From contig CALKCV010000251.1 in the NCBI GenBank assembly GCA_938083405.1, positions 1-5,886 on the forward strand: a DNA stretch of 5,886 nucleotides, read 5' to 3'. The position numbers and the translations under genes are program-made. The notes under the pieces are model-generated. The model saw only the letters and a program-made list of their open reading frames with translations. It was not told where the DNA came from and made no database searches. How positions within the stretch are numbered: position 1 is the stretch's first letter; every line of letters starts with the position of its first letter. This stretch comes from an uncultured Microcoleaceae cyanobacterium (GTDB lineage: Bacteria > Cyanobacteriota > Cyanobacteriia > Cyanobacteriales > Microcoleaceae). This document shows positions 1 through 4,929 of the stretch, piece after piece.

Positions 1-846
1 CGGGAACATTTCCGGCTGTACTTCCATGGTATCTAGCTGCCCGGAACGAAAGTTTAATAGTTGGTTATCGGAGTTTTCGATAACTTGCCAGAAAATATTT
101 TCAATGTAAGGTTGAGCGTTTCCTTCCACATCTTTTCGCCAATAGTAAGGGTTTCTTGCTAAAATAATTCTTTGATTGGGAACGTGTTTTTGCAGGCGGT
201 ACATTCCATTGCCGACAATTTCCGAAGCCGGAGTATTAGTTCCCCATTTTTCCAGAAATAAAGGTTTTCCTTCTTCATCTTTAGTAAAGACTGATTCCCT
301 TAAAATATGGGCGGGTAAAATGGGAAGTCCCCCTGCATATCTGATAAAGGGTGCGAAGGGTTCTGGAGTGGAAAATTCAACCCGGCGATCGTCCAGTTTT
401 TTCACTGTTGGCAGTCCGCGACTTTTTCCTACTCTAAGAATGTCTTTAAAACTGGTAGGAATTTCATCGTTGAGATAAACATCGTTATAGCTGAAAATAA
501 TGTCGTCGGCGGTCATCGGTTCGCCATCGGACCATTTCAATCCTTCTCTTAGGGTAATAATAATAGTCTGTCCGTCTTCGGAGATTTCCCAAGATTCTGC
601 CAAACCCGGTTCTAGTTCGCCAGTCATGCCGTTTTCGCGAATTAAGCCATCGTAGATATAGCCAAATACGCTATAGGCCGATTGATTTAAGGGGTAATTA
701 AAGGTACCCGCATCGCTAGGAGTTGGTACTACCATGCCAGATAAGTCTCTGGGTTGGAGAGGAGTGCAGGCATTTAAGGTTAGGGTTGCGGTTAGGGCGA
801 TCGCCAACCACCCCATACCAATTTGTCTAATAAATACCTTCGCCAT
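1..846 (-). CDS. Peptide-type ABC transporter substrate-binding lipoprotein (family 5), C-terminus outside window
   Basis: The frame is open from an ATG at 846 to the left edge, giving 282 codons without a stop; family 5 (SBP_bac_5) proteins usually have 500-600 residues, so roughly half is present. Residues 1-27 form a lipoprotein signal: K3 and R7, a hydrophobic stretch at 12-24, then L24-N25-A26-C27 as lipobox. After lipid attachment at C27 it would sit on the outer face of the plasma membrane and deliver oligopeptides or similar solutes to a permease. The family signature covers about residues 83-120: an AESWEIS segment, then LREGLKWSDGEPMTADD, typical of DppA/OppA-like proteins. A later NPYYW element is also characteristic. 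No permease or ATPase gene is visible. An in-frame ATG at 972 would add 42 residues translated from a palindromic repeat and bury the signal peptide, so 846 is preferred. M11 would lose the positive n-region. No Shine-Dalgarno precedes 846. Family is firm; the substrate is unknown. Confidence 0.93.
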   Translation of the reverse strand, partial: MAKVFIRQIGMGWLAIALTATLTLNACTPLQPRDLSGMVVPTPSDAGTFNYPLNQSAYSVFGYIYDGLIRENGMTGELEPGLAESWEISEDGQTIIITLREGLKWSDGEPMTADDIIFSYNDVYLNDEIPTSFKDILRVGKSRGLPTVKKLDDRRVEFSTPEPFAPFIRYAGGLPILPAHILRESVFTKDEEGKPLFLEKWGTNTPASEIVGNGMYRLQKHVPNQRIILARNPYYWRKDVEGNAQPYIENIFWQVIENSDNQLLNFRSGQLDTMEVQPEMFP

Positions 847-850
847 TTTC

Positions 851-922
851 TTGTAGGTTGGGTGTAGCGTAGCGAAACCCAACGAATTGGTTTGGTTCCA
901 CTCCGTTCTACCCAACCTACAA
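851..922. repeat. 72-bp palindromic dispersed-type element
   Basis: Perfect 13-bp terminal inverted repeats, TTGTAGGTTGGGT (851-863) and ACCCAACCTACAA (910-922), enclose 46 bp. The left arm can also pair internally (GTTGGGT at 857-863 with ACCCAAC at 877-883). The GTAGGTTGGGT...ACCCAACCTAC form is typical of small palindromic repeats scattered between cyanobacterial genes. It ends 4 bp from the substrate-binding protein start codon, and has no stop codon in that gene's frame. Confidence 0.8.
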
Positions 923-973
923 ATCGTATTTTTTATTTTTGCGCAGGTATTGCTAATAGGACTAATTTTCATG

Positions 974-1003
974 GTAATATTAGTTAATAACTATTAATTT
1001 CAA
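974..1003 (-). promoter_or_regulatory. Putative sigma70-type promoter of the substrate-binding protein gene
   Basis: Read on the minus strand, a -35-like TTGAAA (1003-998, 5 of 6 matches to TTGACA) is followed after 18 bp by TATTAC (979-974, 4 of 6 matches to TATAAT). Transcription would begin near 967. That lies inside or past the alternative ATG at 972, so this promoter would favour translation from 846 with a leader of about 120 nt containing the palindromic element. The call rests on pattern matching in AT-rich sequence. Confidence 0.35.
981..993. promoter_or_regulatory. Possible operator: TAGTTA-A-TAACTA palindrome
   Basis: A perfect 13-bp palindrome with 6-bp arms (981-986 and 988-993) around a central A lies between the proposed -35 and -10 boxes of the substrate-binding protein promoter, where a dimeric repressor would block RNA polymerase. 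No known regulator is assigned. AT-rich sequence yields such palindromes by chance, so this is tentative. Confidence 0.3.
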
Positions 1004-1031
1004 CGGTTTTTAAATTATCATAACTCCATCG

Positions 1032-1637
1032 TCAAGACTGAGATTCCAGCCAACCGAGAAAACTCGAAGTCTTGCTAAAATAGAGATTAATTCCAGCATT
1101 TTGTAAAGCTTCTTTAACGGTCGGTTGGGTAAAATCTTTCATATTGCCCGTAAGCAATATTTTAACTTCTTCTGCCTTGGTTCTTGCGTGGCTTAAAATT
1201 GTTTGAAAAATTAAATTATCTGTGGGTTCTTCAAACACTAAACTATTACTCAAAGTTGCCCTTATAACCTCTGGGCTTAAGGGAATAGTTGTGGCATTGG
1301 CCGCTATGCTTTCTAAAGCAATAAATAGACGATTTTTTATATTGTTAAGTAAATTTTCGTTTTCTCGGAAAGACATATCTAAATAAGAAAGTAGAGAGCT
1401 AGCAGAAACAGAAGTTAAATCCCGTCTAAGCTGACTTATCTGTAGGTTGAGTTCGTTGCTAAAACGAAAGCGACGTTTTTGCTCGCCTTCTAAGGCTGAA
1501 AGAGATTCCATGCAGCATACTTCTGGTATTGCTATTTCGACGGATGCAGGAGGATTTAAAAGTAAATTACCAGCCTCCGCATCTCGTCCTAAAGCAATAC
1601 TCATTAAGAAATTAGTTTCGATATATAAAATCGGCAT
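1032..1637 (-). CDS. PIN-domain protein, putative ribonuclease
   Basis: A 201-aa protein (from M at 1637) with the layout of a PIN nuclease fold. PIN domains are metal-dependent ribonucleases with three or four clustered acidic residues. Candidates here are E7 in the opening strand (LYIETNF, where most families have Asp), E44 in PEVCCMES, D140 in EEPTDNLIFQTIL, and D168 in LLTGNMKDF, which resembles the family's usual TxDxDF strand but has Asn at 165. At about 200 residues it is longer than typical VapC toxins (about 130), owing to a charged helical insert at about 50-110. An ATG three codons upstream (1646) has GGAGG only 1 nt away, while M at 1637 has it at 10 nt and overlaps the preceding stop as TAATG, so 1637 is chosen. 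It is third in the ispF unit and probably coupled to the gene before it. Whether it is a toxin, an RNA-processing enzyme or inactive cannot be told. Confidence 0.8.
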   Translation of the reverse strand: MPILYIETNFLMSIALGRDAEAGNLLLNPPASVEIAIPEVCCMESLSALEGEQKRRFRFSNELNLQISQLRRDLTSVSASSLLSYLDMSFRENENLLNNIKNRLFIALESIAANATTIPLSPEVIRATLSNSLVFEEPTDNLIFQTILSHARTKAEEVKILLTGNMKDFTQPTVKEALQNAGINLYFSKTSSFLGWLESQS

Positions 1638-2131
1638 TACCACCATTCCTCCACTTCACCGCGCAGGACAACTTTTCTTTGAGTTTGGGTTCCTTTTAAT
1701 AACTCAAGCAAACCTATTTCCGCTAATTCTTTTGACCCTGGAGGATTTTCCATCTTCCAGTTGTAATCTAAGTCATGGATCCATACTTCCGTCAGGGCAG
1801 CCAGATAATGTTCAAAAATCCGTTTTTGGCTAAATTCTTGGTCGTAATCTTGAAATATTTCCTCCGATTTTTTGACAAAAATAGGTTCCGATAACTTTTC
1901 TCCGTCCCATTTAAAAATTTGCATTTTTTCTAATTGGACTAGCATGGCATACGGAAAGAAAGTTTCCGAGTATTTCAGGTTATAAATTAGCTCTTTTAAT
2001 CCCCATTCTAATAATTCAGTTCGGGGGTCTGCACGAACTAACATTATCGGTTTCTTTTTCTTAGTTACGATTAAATCCGCAACTATTACTGCTTCTGTTT
2101 CATAGTCGAATTCATATTTGGTTCGTTCCAT
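1637..2131 (-). CDS. Conserved-type hypothetical protein with a degenerate restriction-nuclease-like N-terminus
   Basis: A 164-aa soluble protein without signal peptide or membrane segments. I do not recognise a characterised family. Residues 14-34 (a VADLIV strand, a KKKK turn, then PIMLVRA) resemble the core of HsdR N-terminal-type PD-(D/E)XK nucleases, in which an Asp (here D19) is followed by a turn and a strand ending in E-x-K. At the E-x-K position this protein has L31-V32-R33, so if the fold is right the active site has decayed. The following AMLVQLEKMQIFKWDGEKL segment (about 62-80) resembles the hairpin after that core. The C-terminal half is helical and charged, ending in two Trp. 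The ATG at 2131 follows ispF by 12 bp and has AGGAG at 9 nt. Its stop overlaps the PIN gene start, so the two products are probably made together. It could be a binding partner or regulator of the PIN protein, or an unrelated passenger. Confidence 0.75.
   Translation of the reverse strand: MERTKYEFDYETEAVIVADLIVTKKKKPIMLVRADPRTELLEWGLKELIYNLKYSETFFPYAMLVQLEKMQIFKWDGEKLSEPIFVKKSEEIFQDYDQEFSQKRIFEHYLAALTEVWIHDLDYNWKMENPPGSKELAEIGLLELLKGTQTQRKVVLRGEVEEWW
1648..1652 (-). promoter_or_regulatory. Ribosome binding site of the PIN-domain gene, inside the upstream gene
   Basis: GGAGG read on the minus strand lies within the last codons of the upstream 164-aa gene. It is 10 nt from the ATG at 1637 but only 1 nt from the ATG at 1646, so it decides the start in favour of 1637. 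Together with the TAATG overlap it suggests that terminating ribosomes re-initiate on the PIN gene. Confidence 0.65.
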
Positions 2132-2140
2132 ATTTTTCTT

Positions 2141-2145
2141 CTCCT
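2141..2145 (-). promoter_or_regulatory. Ribosome binding site overlapping the ispF stop codon
   Basis: Read on the minus strand, AGGAG begins inside the ispF TAG stop (2146-2144) and lies 9 nt before the ATG at 2131. It is the best Shine-Dalgarno in the window and implies that ispF and the 164-aa gene share a transcript. Confidence 0.7.
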
Positions 2146-2641
2146 ATCCTTCGTTTTTGTGAAGCAAAACTACCGCATAAGCCGCAATTCCTTCTTCTCG
2201 TCCTACGGGCCCTAATTGTTCGTTGGTGGTGGCTTTTATGCTGATTAAATCGCTTTTTACTTCTAAGACATCGGCCAGGCGCGATCGCATCGCCTCAATA
2301 TGGGGTTTGAGCTTCGGACGTTCTGCCACTACCACCGAATCAATATTGCCAATCTCCCAACAGCCCGCCCTGACTACATGATAGACGTGGGTCAATAAGT
2401 CCATACTGTCGGCATCCTTCCATTTAGCCTCGTTCGGAGGGAAAAAGTGGCCAATATCTCCCAAGCTCAAGGCCCCCAACATGGCATCCATAATCGCGTG
2501 GGTCAGGACGTCGGCATCGCTGTGACCTACCAGCCCCAGTTCGTGTTCGATTTTGACTCCGCCGAGAATTAGCGGACGTCCGGGCCCTAGTCTGTGAATG
2601 TCGTAGCCGTTGCCGATGCGAAGGTTGAAATCGGTAATCAT
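2144..2641 (-). CDS. ispF: 2-C-methyl-D-erythritol 2,4-cyclodiphosphate synthase
   Basis: IspF converts 4-diphosphocytidyl-2-C-methyl-D-erythritol 2-phosphate to 2-C-methyl-D-erythritol 2,4-cyclodiphosphate with loss of CMP, the fifth step of the non-mevalonate (MEP) isoprenoid pathway. In cyanobacteria this feeds carotenoids, phytol and quinones. The enzyme is a cytosolic homotrimer. From M at 2641 it has 165 aa, the usual size. Visible marks: GYDIHR with metal ligands D14 and H16, the family signature [12 protein letters not shown] with H40 and the third metal ligand H48, GDIGHFFPP around 62-70, and near the C-terminus [22 protein letters not shown], which contributes to substrate binding. 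The frame continues upstream to a GTG at 2689, but those 16 residues derive from a hairpin and a tandem repeat and are not part of the family, so the ATG at 2641 is preferred. Its Shine-Dalgarno is weak (GGA, 9 nt). It is first in a unit with two poorly known genes. Confidence 0.97.
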   Translation of the reverse strand: MITDFNLRIGNGYDIHRLGPGRPLILGGVKIEHELGLVGHSDADVLTHAIMDAMLGALSLGDIGHFFPPNEAKWKDADSMDLLTHVYHVVRAGCWEIGNIDSVVVAERPKLKPHIEAMRSRLADVLEVKSDLISIKATTNEQLGPVGREEGIAAYAVVLLHKNEG

Positions 2642-2645
2642 TGTT

Positions 2646-2665
2646 TTAAATCCAGTTAAATCCAG
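2646..2665. repeat. Tandem 10-bp duplication before the ispF start
   Basis: TTAAATCCAG occurs twice head to tail (2646-2655, 2656-2665), 4 bp upstream of the chosen ispF ATG. The two copies supply alternative GGA motifs, of which only the nearer lies at ribosome-binding distance. Confidence 0.7.
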
Positions 2666-2667
2666 GT

Positions 2668-2692
2668 AGCGTGGTGACGATCGTACCACGCT
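2668..2692 (-). promoter_or_regulatory. Hairpin in the ispF leader
   Basis: AGCGTGGT (2668-2675) and ACCACGCT (2685-2692) form a perfect 8-bp stem around a 9-nt loop. It has no T-run on either side, so it is not an intrinsic terminator. In the ispF mRNA it would stand about 27 nt before the start codon. It could be an operator, an mRNA structure or repeat debris. Confidence 0.45.
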
Positions 2693-2805
2693 TAAGTAAT
2701 TAATTAAGTAGTTAAGCAGTTAAGCACGGGGAATTAGAATAAAAATTTATTCGCTCTCGGGGCCTGTATTAACGCTTCTGAGCCATTGGGAAGATGGAAG
2801 TCCAA

Positions 2806-2839
2806 TAATTATTAATTATTAATTATTAATTATTAATTA
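2806..2839. repeat. Heptanucleotide tandem repeat (TAATTAT), 4.9 copies
   Basis: Four perfect TAATTAT units (2806-2833) are followed by six bases of a fifth. The array ends 1 bp from the queC stop codon. Short heptamer tandem repeats are known in cyanobacterial genomes. The same unit, on the opposite strand, recurs at 4877-4908. Confidence 0.9.
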
Positions 2840-2840
2840 C

Positions 2841-3518
2841 TTAACTGACATAAGGCAGGGGATCTGTTAATCCTAGTTCGGAAAATGCCGCCACTCGCAA
2901 CCGACAGGAGTCGCAAACGCCGCAAGCTTTCTCGCCTCCTGCGTAGCAAGACCAGGTGTCTTCCCATGAAACTCCCAGACTATTTCCTAATTCGACTATT
3001 TCTGTTTTTTTGAGCTCGAGGAGGGGAGCAACTATGGCGATCGCCTCTCCTTCTCTCCCCTGTTTGGTTCCCAGTCGAAATACGGACTGCATTGCTTCTA
3101 TGTAATCTGGACGACAGTCTGGATAGCCGGAGTAATCTAAGGCATTGACTCCTATATAAACTCTTTCTGCCCCAATGGTTTCTGCATAAGCTAGGGCAAA
3201 ACTGAGGAAAATTGTATTGCGGGCGGGAACGTAGGTAATAGGTATCTTCTCCGACATCTGTTCGAGGGAGCGATCTCCTGGTAGCTCCATTTTATTATCC
3301 GTTAAAGCAGAACCTCCCCAGAGAGTTAGATCGAATTTCACTACTTGATGTTGGACCACTCCCGCGCTTCGGGAAATTTTGGCTGCCGACTCTAACTCCC
3401 GCCGATGTCGCTGCTGGTAGTCGAAGGAAATTGCATAACATTCGCAACCATCGGCTTTTGCTTGATATAAAACTGTCGATGAGTCTAACCCGCCAGATAA
3501 TAAAATAACTGCTTTCAT
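2841..3518 (-). CDS. queC: 7-cyano-7-deazaguanine (preQ0) synthase
   Basis: QueC converts 7-carboxy-7-deazaguanine to preQ0 using ammonia and ATP, the step before reduction to preQ1 in queuosine tRNA modification. The 225-aa length is normal for the family. Residues 7-14 (LSGGLDSS) are the PP-loop that binds ATP pyrophosphate in this N-type ATP pyrophosphatase fold. SFDYQQRHRRE (31-41) and YVPARNTIFLSFA (96-108) are characteristic QueC segments, as is GVNALDYSGYPDCRPDYI (123-140). The zinc site is intact: C191, C199, C202 and C205 in the pattern C-x7-C-x2-C-x2-C. The start is the ATG at 3518, giving the canonical MKAVILLSGGLDS opening; no clear Shine-Dalgarno precedes it. No other queuosine gene lies in the window. 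Upstream is the palindrome cluster, and downstream the heptamer array touches the stop. Confidence 0.97.
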   Translation of the reverse strand: MKAVILLSGGLDSSTVLYQAKADGCECYAISFDYQQRHRRELESAAKISRSAGVVQHQVVKFDLTLWGGSALTDNKMELPGDRSLEQMSEKIPITYVPARNTIFLSFALAYAETIGAERVYIGVNALDYSGYPDCRPDYIEAMQSVFRLGTKQGREGEAIAIVAPLLELKKTEIVELGNSLGVSWEDTWSCYAGGEKACGVCDSCRLRVAAFSELGLTDPLPYVS

Positions 3519-3597
3519 AAAGAATTGAGTTCGCTAGTAAAAATTAAGGTTAAGGTGCGTTGGGGCGTTTTCATTGCGATCGACTTCCCCTGCAAAA

Positions 3598-3777
3598 AGT
3601 AAGGTGCGCACCGCGCACCATCGCCGTACTTGTAGTAGTTGTAGGGTGCGTACCCTACTTTAGGTTAGGTGCGCGGTGCGCACCCTACTGGCTTTAGGCT
3701 AGGTGCGCACTGCGCACCCTACTACTGGCGCTACTACTTTAGGCTAGGTGCGCACTGCGCACCCTACTACTACTACT
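3598..3777. repeat. Cluster of five GC-rich palindromic repeats
   Basis: Four units share the stem GGTGCGC/GCGCACC with a 3-nt loop: 3603-3619 (loop ACC), 3668-3684 (GGT), 3702-3718 (ACT) and 3747-3763 (ACT). A fifth, GTAGGGTGCGTACCCTAC (3641-3658), has 7-bp arms. All 7-bp stems are perfect while loops vary. The last three units are each flanked by TTTAGG(C/T)TA on the left and CCTACT on the right, so on the minus strand the unit reads GTAGGGTGCGC-NNN-GCGCACCTA. These resemble short dispersed palindromic repeats common between cyanobacterial genes. There is no T-run after them, so they are not simple terminators. Confidence 0.88.
3692..3771. repeat. 35-bp direct repeat with 45-bp period
   Basis: Bases 3692-3726 and 3737-3771 are identical over 35 bp, each covering one complete palindromic unit with its flanks. 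The 10 bp between them (GGCGCTACTA) are unique. This is a local duplication of one unit. Confidence 0.85.
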
Positions 3778-3826
3778 TGAGATTTTTTATTACAACAAAA
3801 GATAATAATTAACACATTTTTGCCCC

Positions 3827-3856
3827 TTGTCAAGTAATTGTAATAATTCTTATCAT
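3827..3856 (+). promoter_or_regulatory. Putative promoter of the four-helix membrane protein gene
   Basis: TTGTCA (3827-3832, 5 of 6 matches to TTGACA) and TATCAT (3851-3856, 5 of 6 matches to TATAAT) are 18 bp apart. Transcription would begin near 3863, leaving a leader of about 115 nt. The surrounding sequence is AT-rich, so the assignment is tentative. Confidence 0.38.
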
Positions 3857-3977
3857 TGGCTTTCAGTCCGCGCTTTTTTAAGACTTTAGATTACTTAGCA
3901 AAAATTGTAAAAATACTTAACACTAATTGGGAAAAATCTTCGTTAAGCTAGAGACATCAAATACATAAAACAAAATT

Positions 3978-4508
3978 ATGACTACATCTTCTATCGAATT
4001 CAATAAGCCTCGCTGGCAGACTATCGTCTGCATGACCTTGGGTTTTTGGTTGAGCGCTTGTCTGTTATTGGACTTGGTAATTATGCCTAGTATGTACGTT
4101 TCTGGCATGATGGCCGAGCCGGCGTTTGTCACGGCAGGTTCTACGCTATTCTCTGTTTTTAATAGAGTGGAGTTAGTTTGCGCTGCTTTAGGCGTAACGG
4201 GTTTATTGGTTTTGAGCAATTTGTCAAAAGATTCCGGCAATAAAGGCCGCACTGCAATTATTTTATCTTTCCTACTTTTGGCGATCGCTCTTGTCGATAC
4301 CTACGGTCTGACTCCCCAGATGACTGCTTTGGGAGCAAATCTAAATCTGTTTGACTCTGCCAACGAAGTGCCGGCGGCCATGAACCAAATGCACGCAGGC
4401 TACTGGGTTTTGGAACTTGTCAAGTTTGCTTTGGTCGGTAGTCTCTTGAGCTGGTGTTATCGTCAACTTGGCGATGGCGAAGCGTTGCGGATGCAACATC
4501 GCTCTTAA
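3978..4508 (+). CDS. Four-helix integral membrane protein, DUF4149-like
   Basis: A 176-aa plasma- or thylakoid-membrane protein with four predicted helices: about 15-37, 61-80, 92-111 and 141-161. The first helix starts after a short polar N-terminus and there is no cleavable signal. The first helix and the loop after it (FWLSACLLLDLVIMPSMYVSG) and the pre-helix-4 segment MNQMHAGYWVLELVK, with H139, recall the DUF4149/TMEM205-like and CopD-like membrane families, in which a His near the last helix is often retained. This is recognition by eye, not a search. No function is established that I can assign. It is the only plus-strand gene, transcribed away from queC, and closed by a strong terminator, so it is probably monocistronic. 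No Shine-Dalgarno precedes the ATG at 3978. A HIP1 site lies inside the gene. Confidence 0.82.
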   Translation: MTTSSIEFNKPRWQTIVCMTLGFWLSACLLLDLVIMPSMYVSGMMAEPAFVTAGSTLFSVFNRVELVCAALGVTGLLVLSNLSKDSGNKGRTAIILSFLLLAIALVDTYGLTPQMTALGANLNLFDSANEVPAAMNQMHAGYWVLELVKFALVGSLLSWCYRQLGDGEALRMQHRS

Positions 4509-4543
4509 AGCTTTTCTGCTTTGTTTCCTATAAAGGTGGAATT

Positions 4544-4574
4544 TAGGGGGCGCAACCGCGCCCCCTATTTTTTT
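4544..4574 (+). terminator. Intrinsic terminator of the membrane-protein gene
   Basis: A perfect 10-bp stem, TAGGGGGCGC (4544-4553) with GCGCCCCCTA (4558-4567), closes on an AACC loop and is followed by seven T (4568-4574). It lies 35 bp after the stop at 4508. On the minus strand the hairpin is not followed by a T-run, so it ends plus-strand transcripts best, though it also sits just beyond the stop of the converging UPF0016 gene. Confidence 0.93.
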
Positions 4575-4580
4575 GTTTGT

Positions 4581-4871
4581 TTATTCTTCTGTGGCTTCTT
4601 CGCCACTTGGCCACAAAAGACGAAGGCCCATAATTGCGAAACCGATGGCGGCGATCGCTTTTACCAACCGGGTAGGAAAAACTTCTGCTACCCCTTCCCC
4701 GATCGAAACTCCGAGAAAACTTGCCAGTAACAAAGCCGCTGCCGTACCGAGAAATACGGCCCTGGGATGTTTGGAACTACCGCCGAGGGCGATGGCCGCT
4801 AGTTGGCTTTTATCTCCTAGTTCGGACAAAAATACCGCAATAAAACTCAGTCCTAATAATTGCCAGTCCAT
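4581..4871 (-). CDS. Single-domain UPF0016/GDT1 (TMEM165-type) protein, Mn exporter half B
   Basis: A 96-aa membrane protein with one UPF0016 repeat. The family motif E-x-G-D-(K/R)-(S/T) is present as E17-L-G-D-K-S22 inside the first helix (about 6-28), followed by helices at about 38-58 and 68-88 and an acidic tail (GEEATEE). Full-length family members such as the cyanobacterial manganese exporter Mnx and eukaryotic GDT1/TMEM165 carry two such repeats, whose acidic motifs together form the cation path for Mn2+ or Ca2+ in exchange for H+. This protein has one, and the gene just upstream supplies the other, so a heterodimer is likely. Split pairs of this kind have been described in cyanobacteria as hemi manganese exchangers. 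The ATG at 4871 is fixed by an in-frame TAA at 4877-4875. No Shine-Dalgarno is visible; an AT-rich heptamer array occupies that position. Confidence 0.9.
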   Translation of the reverse strand: MDWQLLGLSFIAVFLSELGDKSQLAAIALGGSSKHPRAVFLGTAAALLLASFLGVSIGEGVAEVFPTRLVKAIAAIGFAIMGLRLLWPSGEEATEE

Positions 4872-4876
4872 GTTTT

Positions 4877-4908
4877 AATTAATAATTAATAATTAACAAT
4901 TAATAATT
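4877..4908. repeat. Heptanucleotide tandem repeat (AATTAAT), 4.6 copies
   Basis: Units begin at 4877, 4884, 4891, 4898 and 4905 (the last partial); the third ends in C instead of T. The unit is a rotation of the reverse complement of TAATTAT at 2806-2839. It fills most of the 58-bp gap between the two UPF0016 genes and ends 5 bp from the start codon of the second. Confidence 0.88.
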
Positions 4909-4929
4909 GCTAGTCATTAAAGGTCATCT

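Larger units (their letters stand above)
2642..2840. other. AT-rich repeat-laden spacer between queC and ispF
   Basis: No gene is visible. From the ispF side the spacer holds the 10-bp tandem repeat, the 8-bp-stem hairpin, GTTAAGCA twice in tandem (2711-2726), a near-palindrome of GAATAAA and TTTATTC arms (2737-2743, 2746-2752), and a heptamer array ending against the queC stop. I see no convincing terminator for queC and no clear promoter for ispF, so read-through from queC is possible. Confidence 0.6.
3519..3977. other. 459-bp gap between divergent genes: palindrome cluster plus AT-rich promoter zone
   Basis: No gene is visible. The queC-proximal part (3519-3602) has no clear promoter. 3598-3777 is a cluster of five GC-rich palindromes with CTA-type trinucleotide runs. 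From 3780 the sequence turns AT-rich and contains a plausible plus-strand promoter. The repeat cluster therefore lies between the control regions of queC and the membrane-protein gene. Confidence 0.7.

Noticed and set aside
176..478. 100-aa plus-strand open frame
   Set aside because: It is antisense to the substrate-binding protein, which has clear family motifs in the opposite frame. Its own product has no recognisable features.
1447..1833. 128-aa plus-strand open frame across the PIN and 164-aa genes
   Set aside because: It is a shadow of two well-formed minus-strand genes with good ribosome binding sites; its composition is not protein-like.
2642..2689. Longer ispF start at GTG 2689
   Set aside because: The added 16 residues are translated from a hairpin and a 10-bp tandem repeat, are absent from the family, and make IspF longer than usual.
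2737..2752. AT-rich hairpin as queC terminator
   Set aside because: The 7-bp arms are all A/T except one G-C pair, and no T-run follows on the minus strand.
3598..3777. CRISPR array
   Set aside because: The repeats are palindromes with irregular spacing (34 and 45 bp between units), mixed orientation, and no unique spacers of constant length; there are no cas genes.
3841..3857. Fur-box-like sequence (AATTCTTATCATT matches 10 of 13 bases of the Fur core)
   Set aside because: The region is very AT-rich, the second half-site is poor, and no iron-related gene follows. Matches at this level are expected by chance.
3923..4252. 109-aa minus-strand open frame
   Set aside because: It is antisense to the four-helix membrane protein, whose hydrophobic segments and terminator fit the plus strand.
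4521..4878. Two plus-strand open frames (69 and 101 aa) over the terminator and exporter half B
   Set aside because: One begins just upstream of the terminator stem and reads through it, and both lie antisense to a clear UPF0016 gene.
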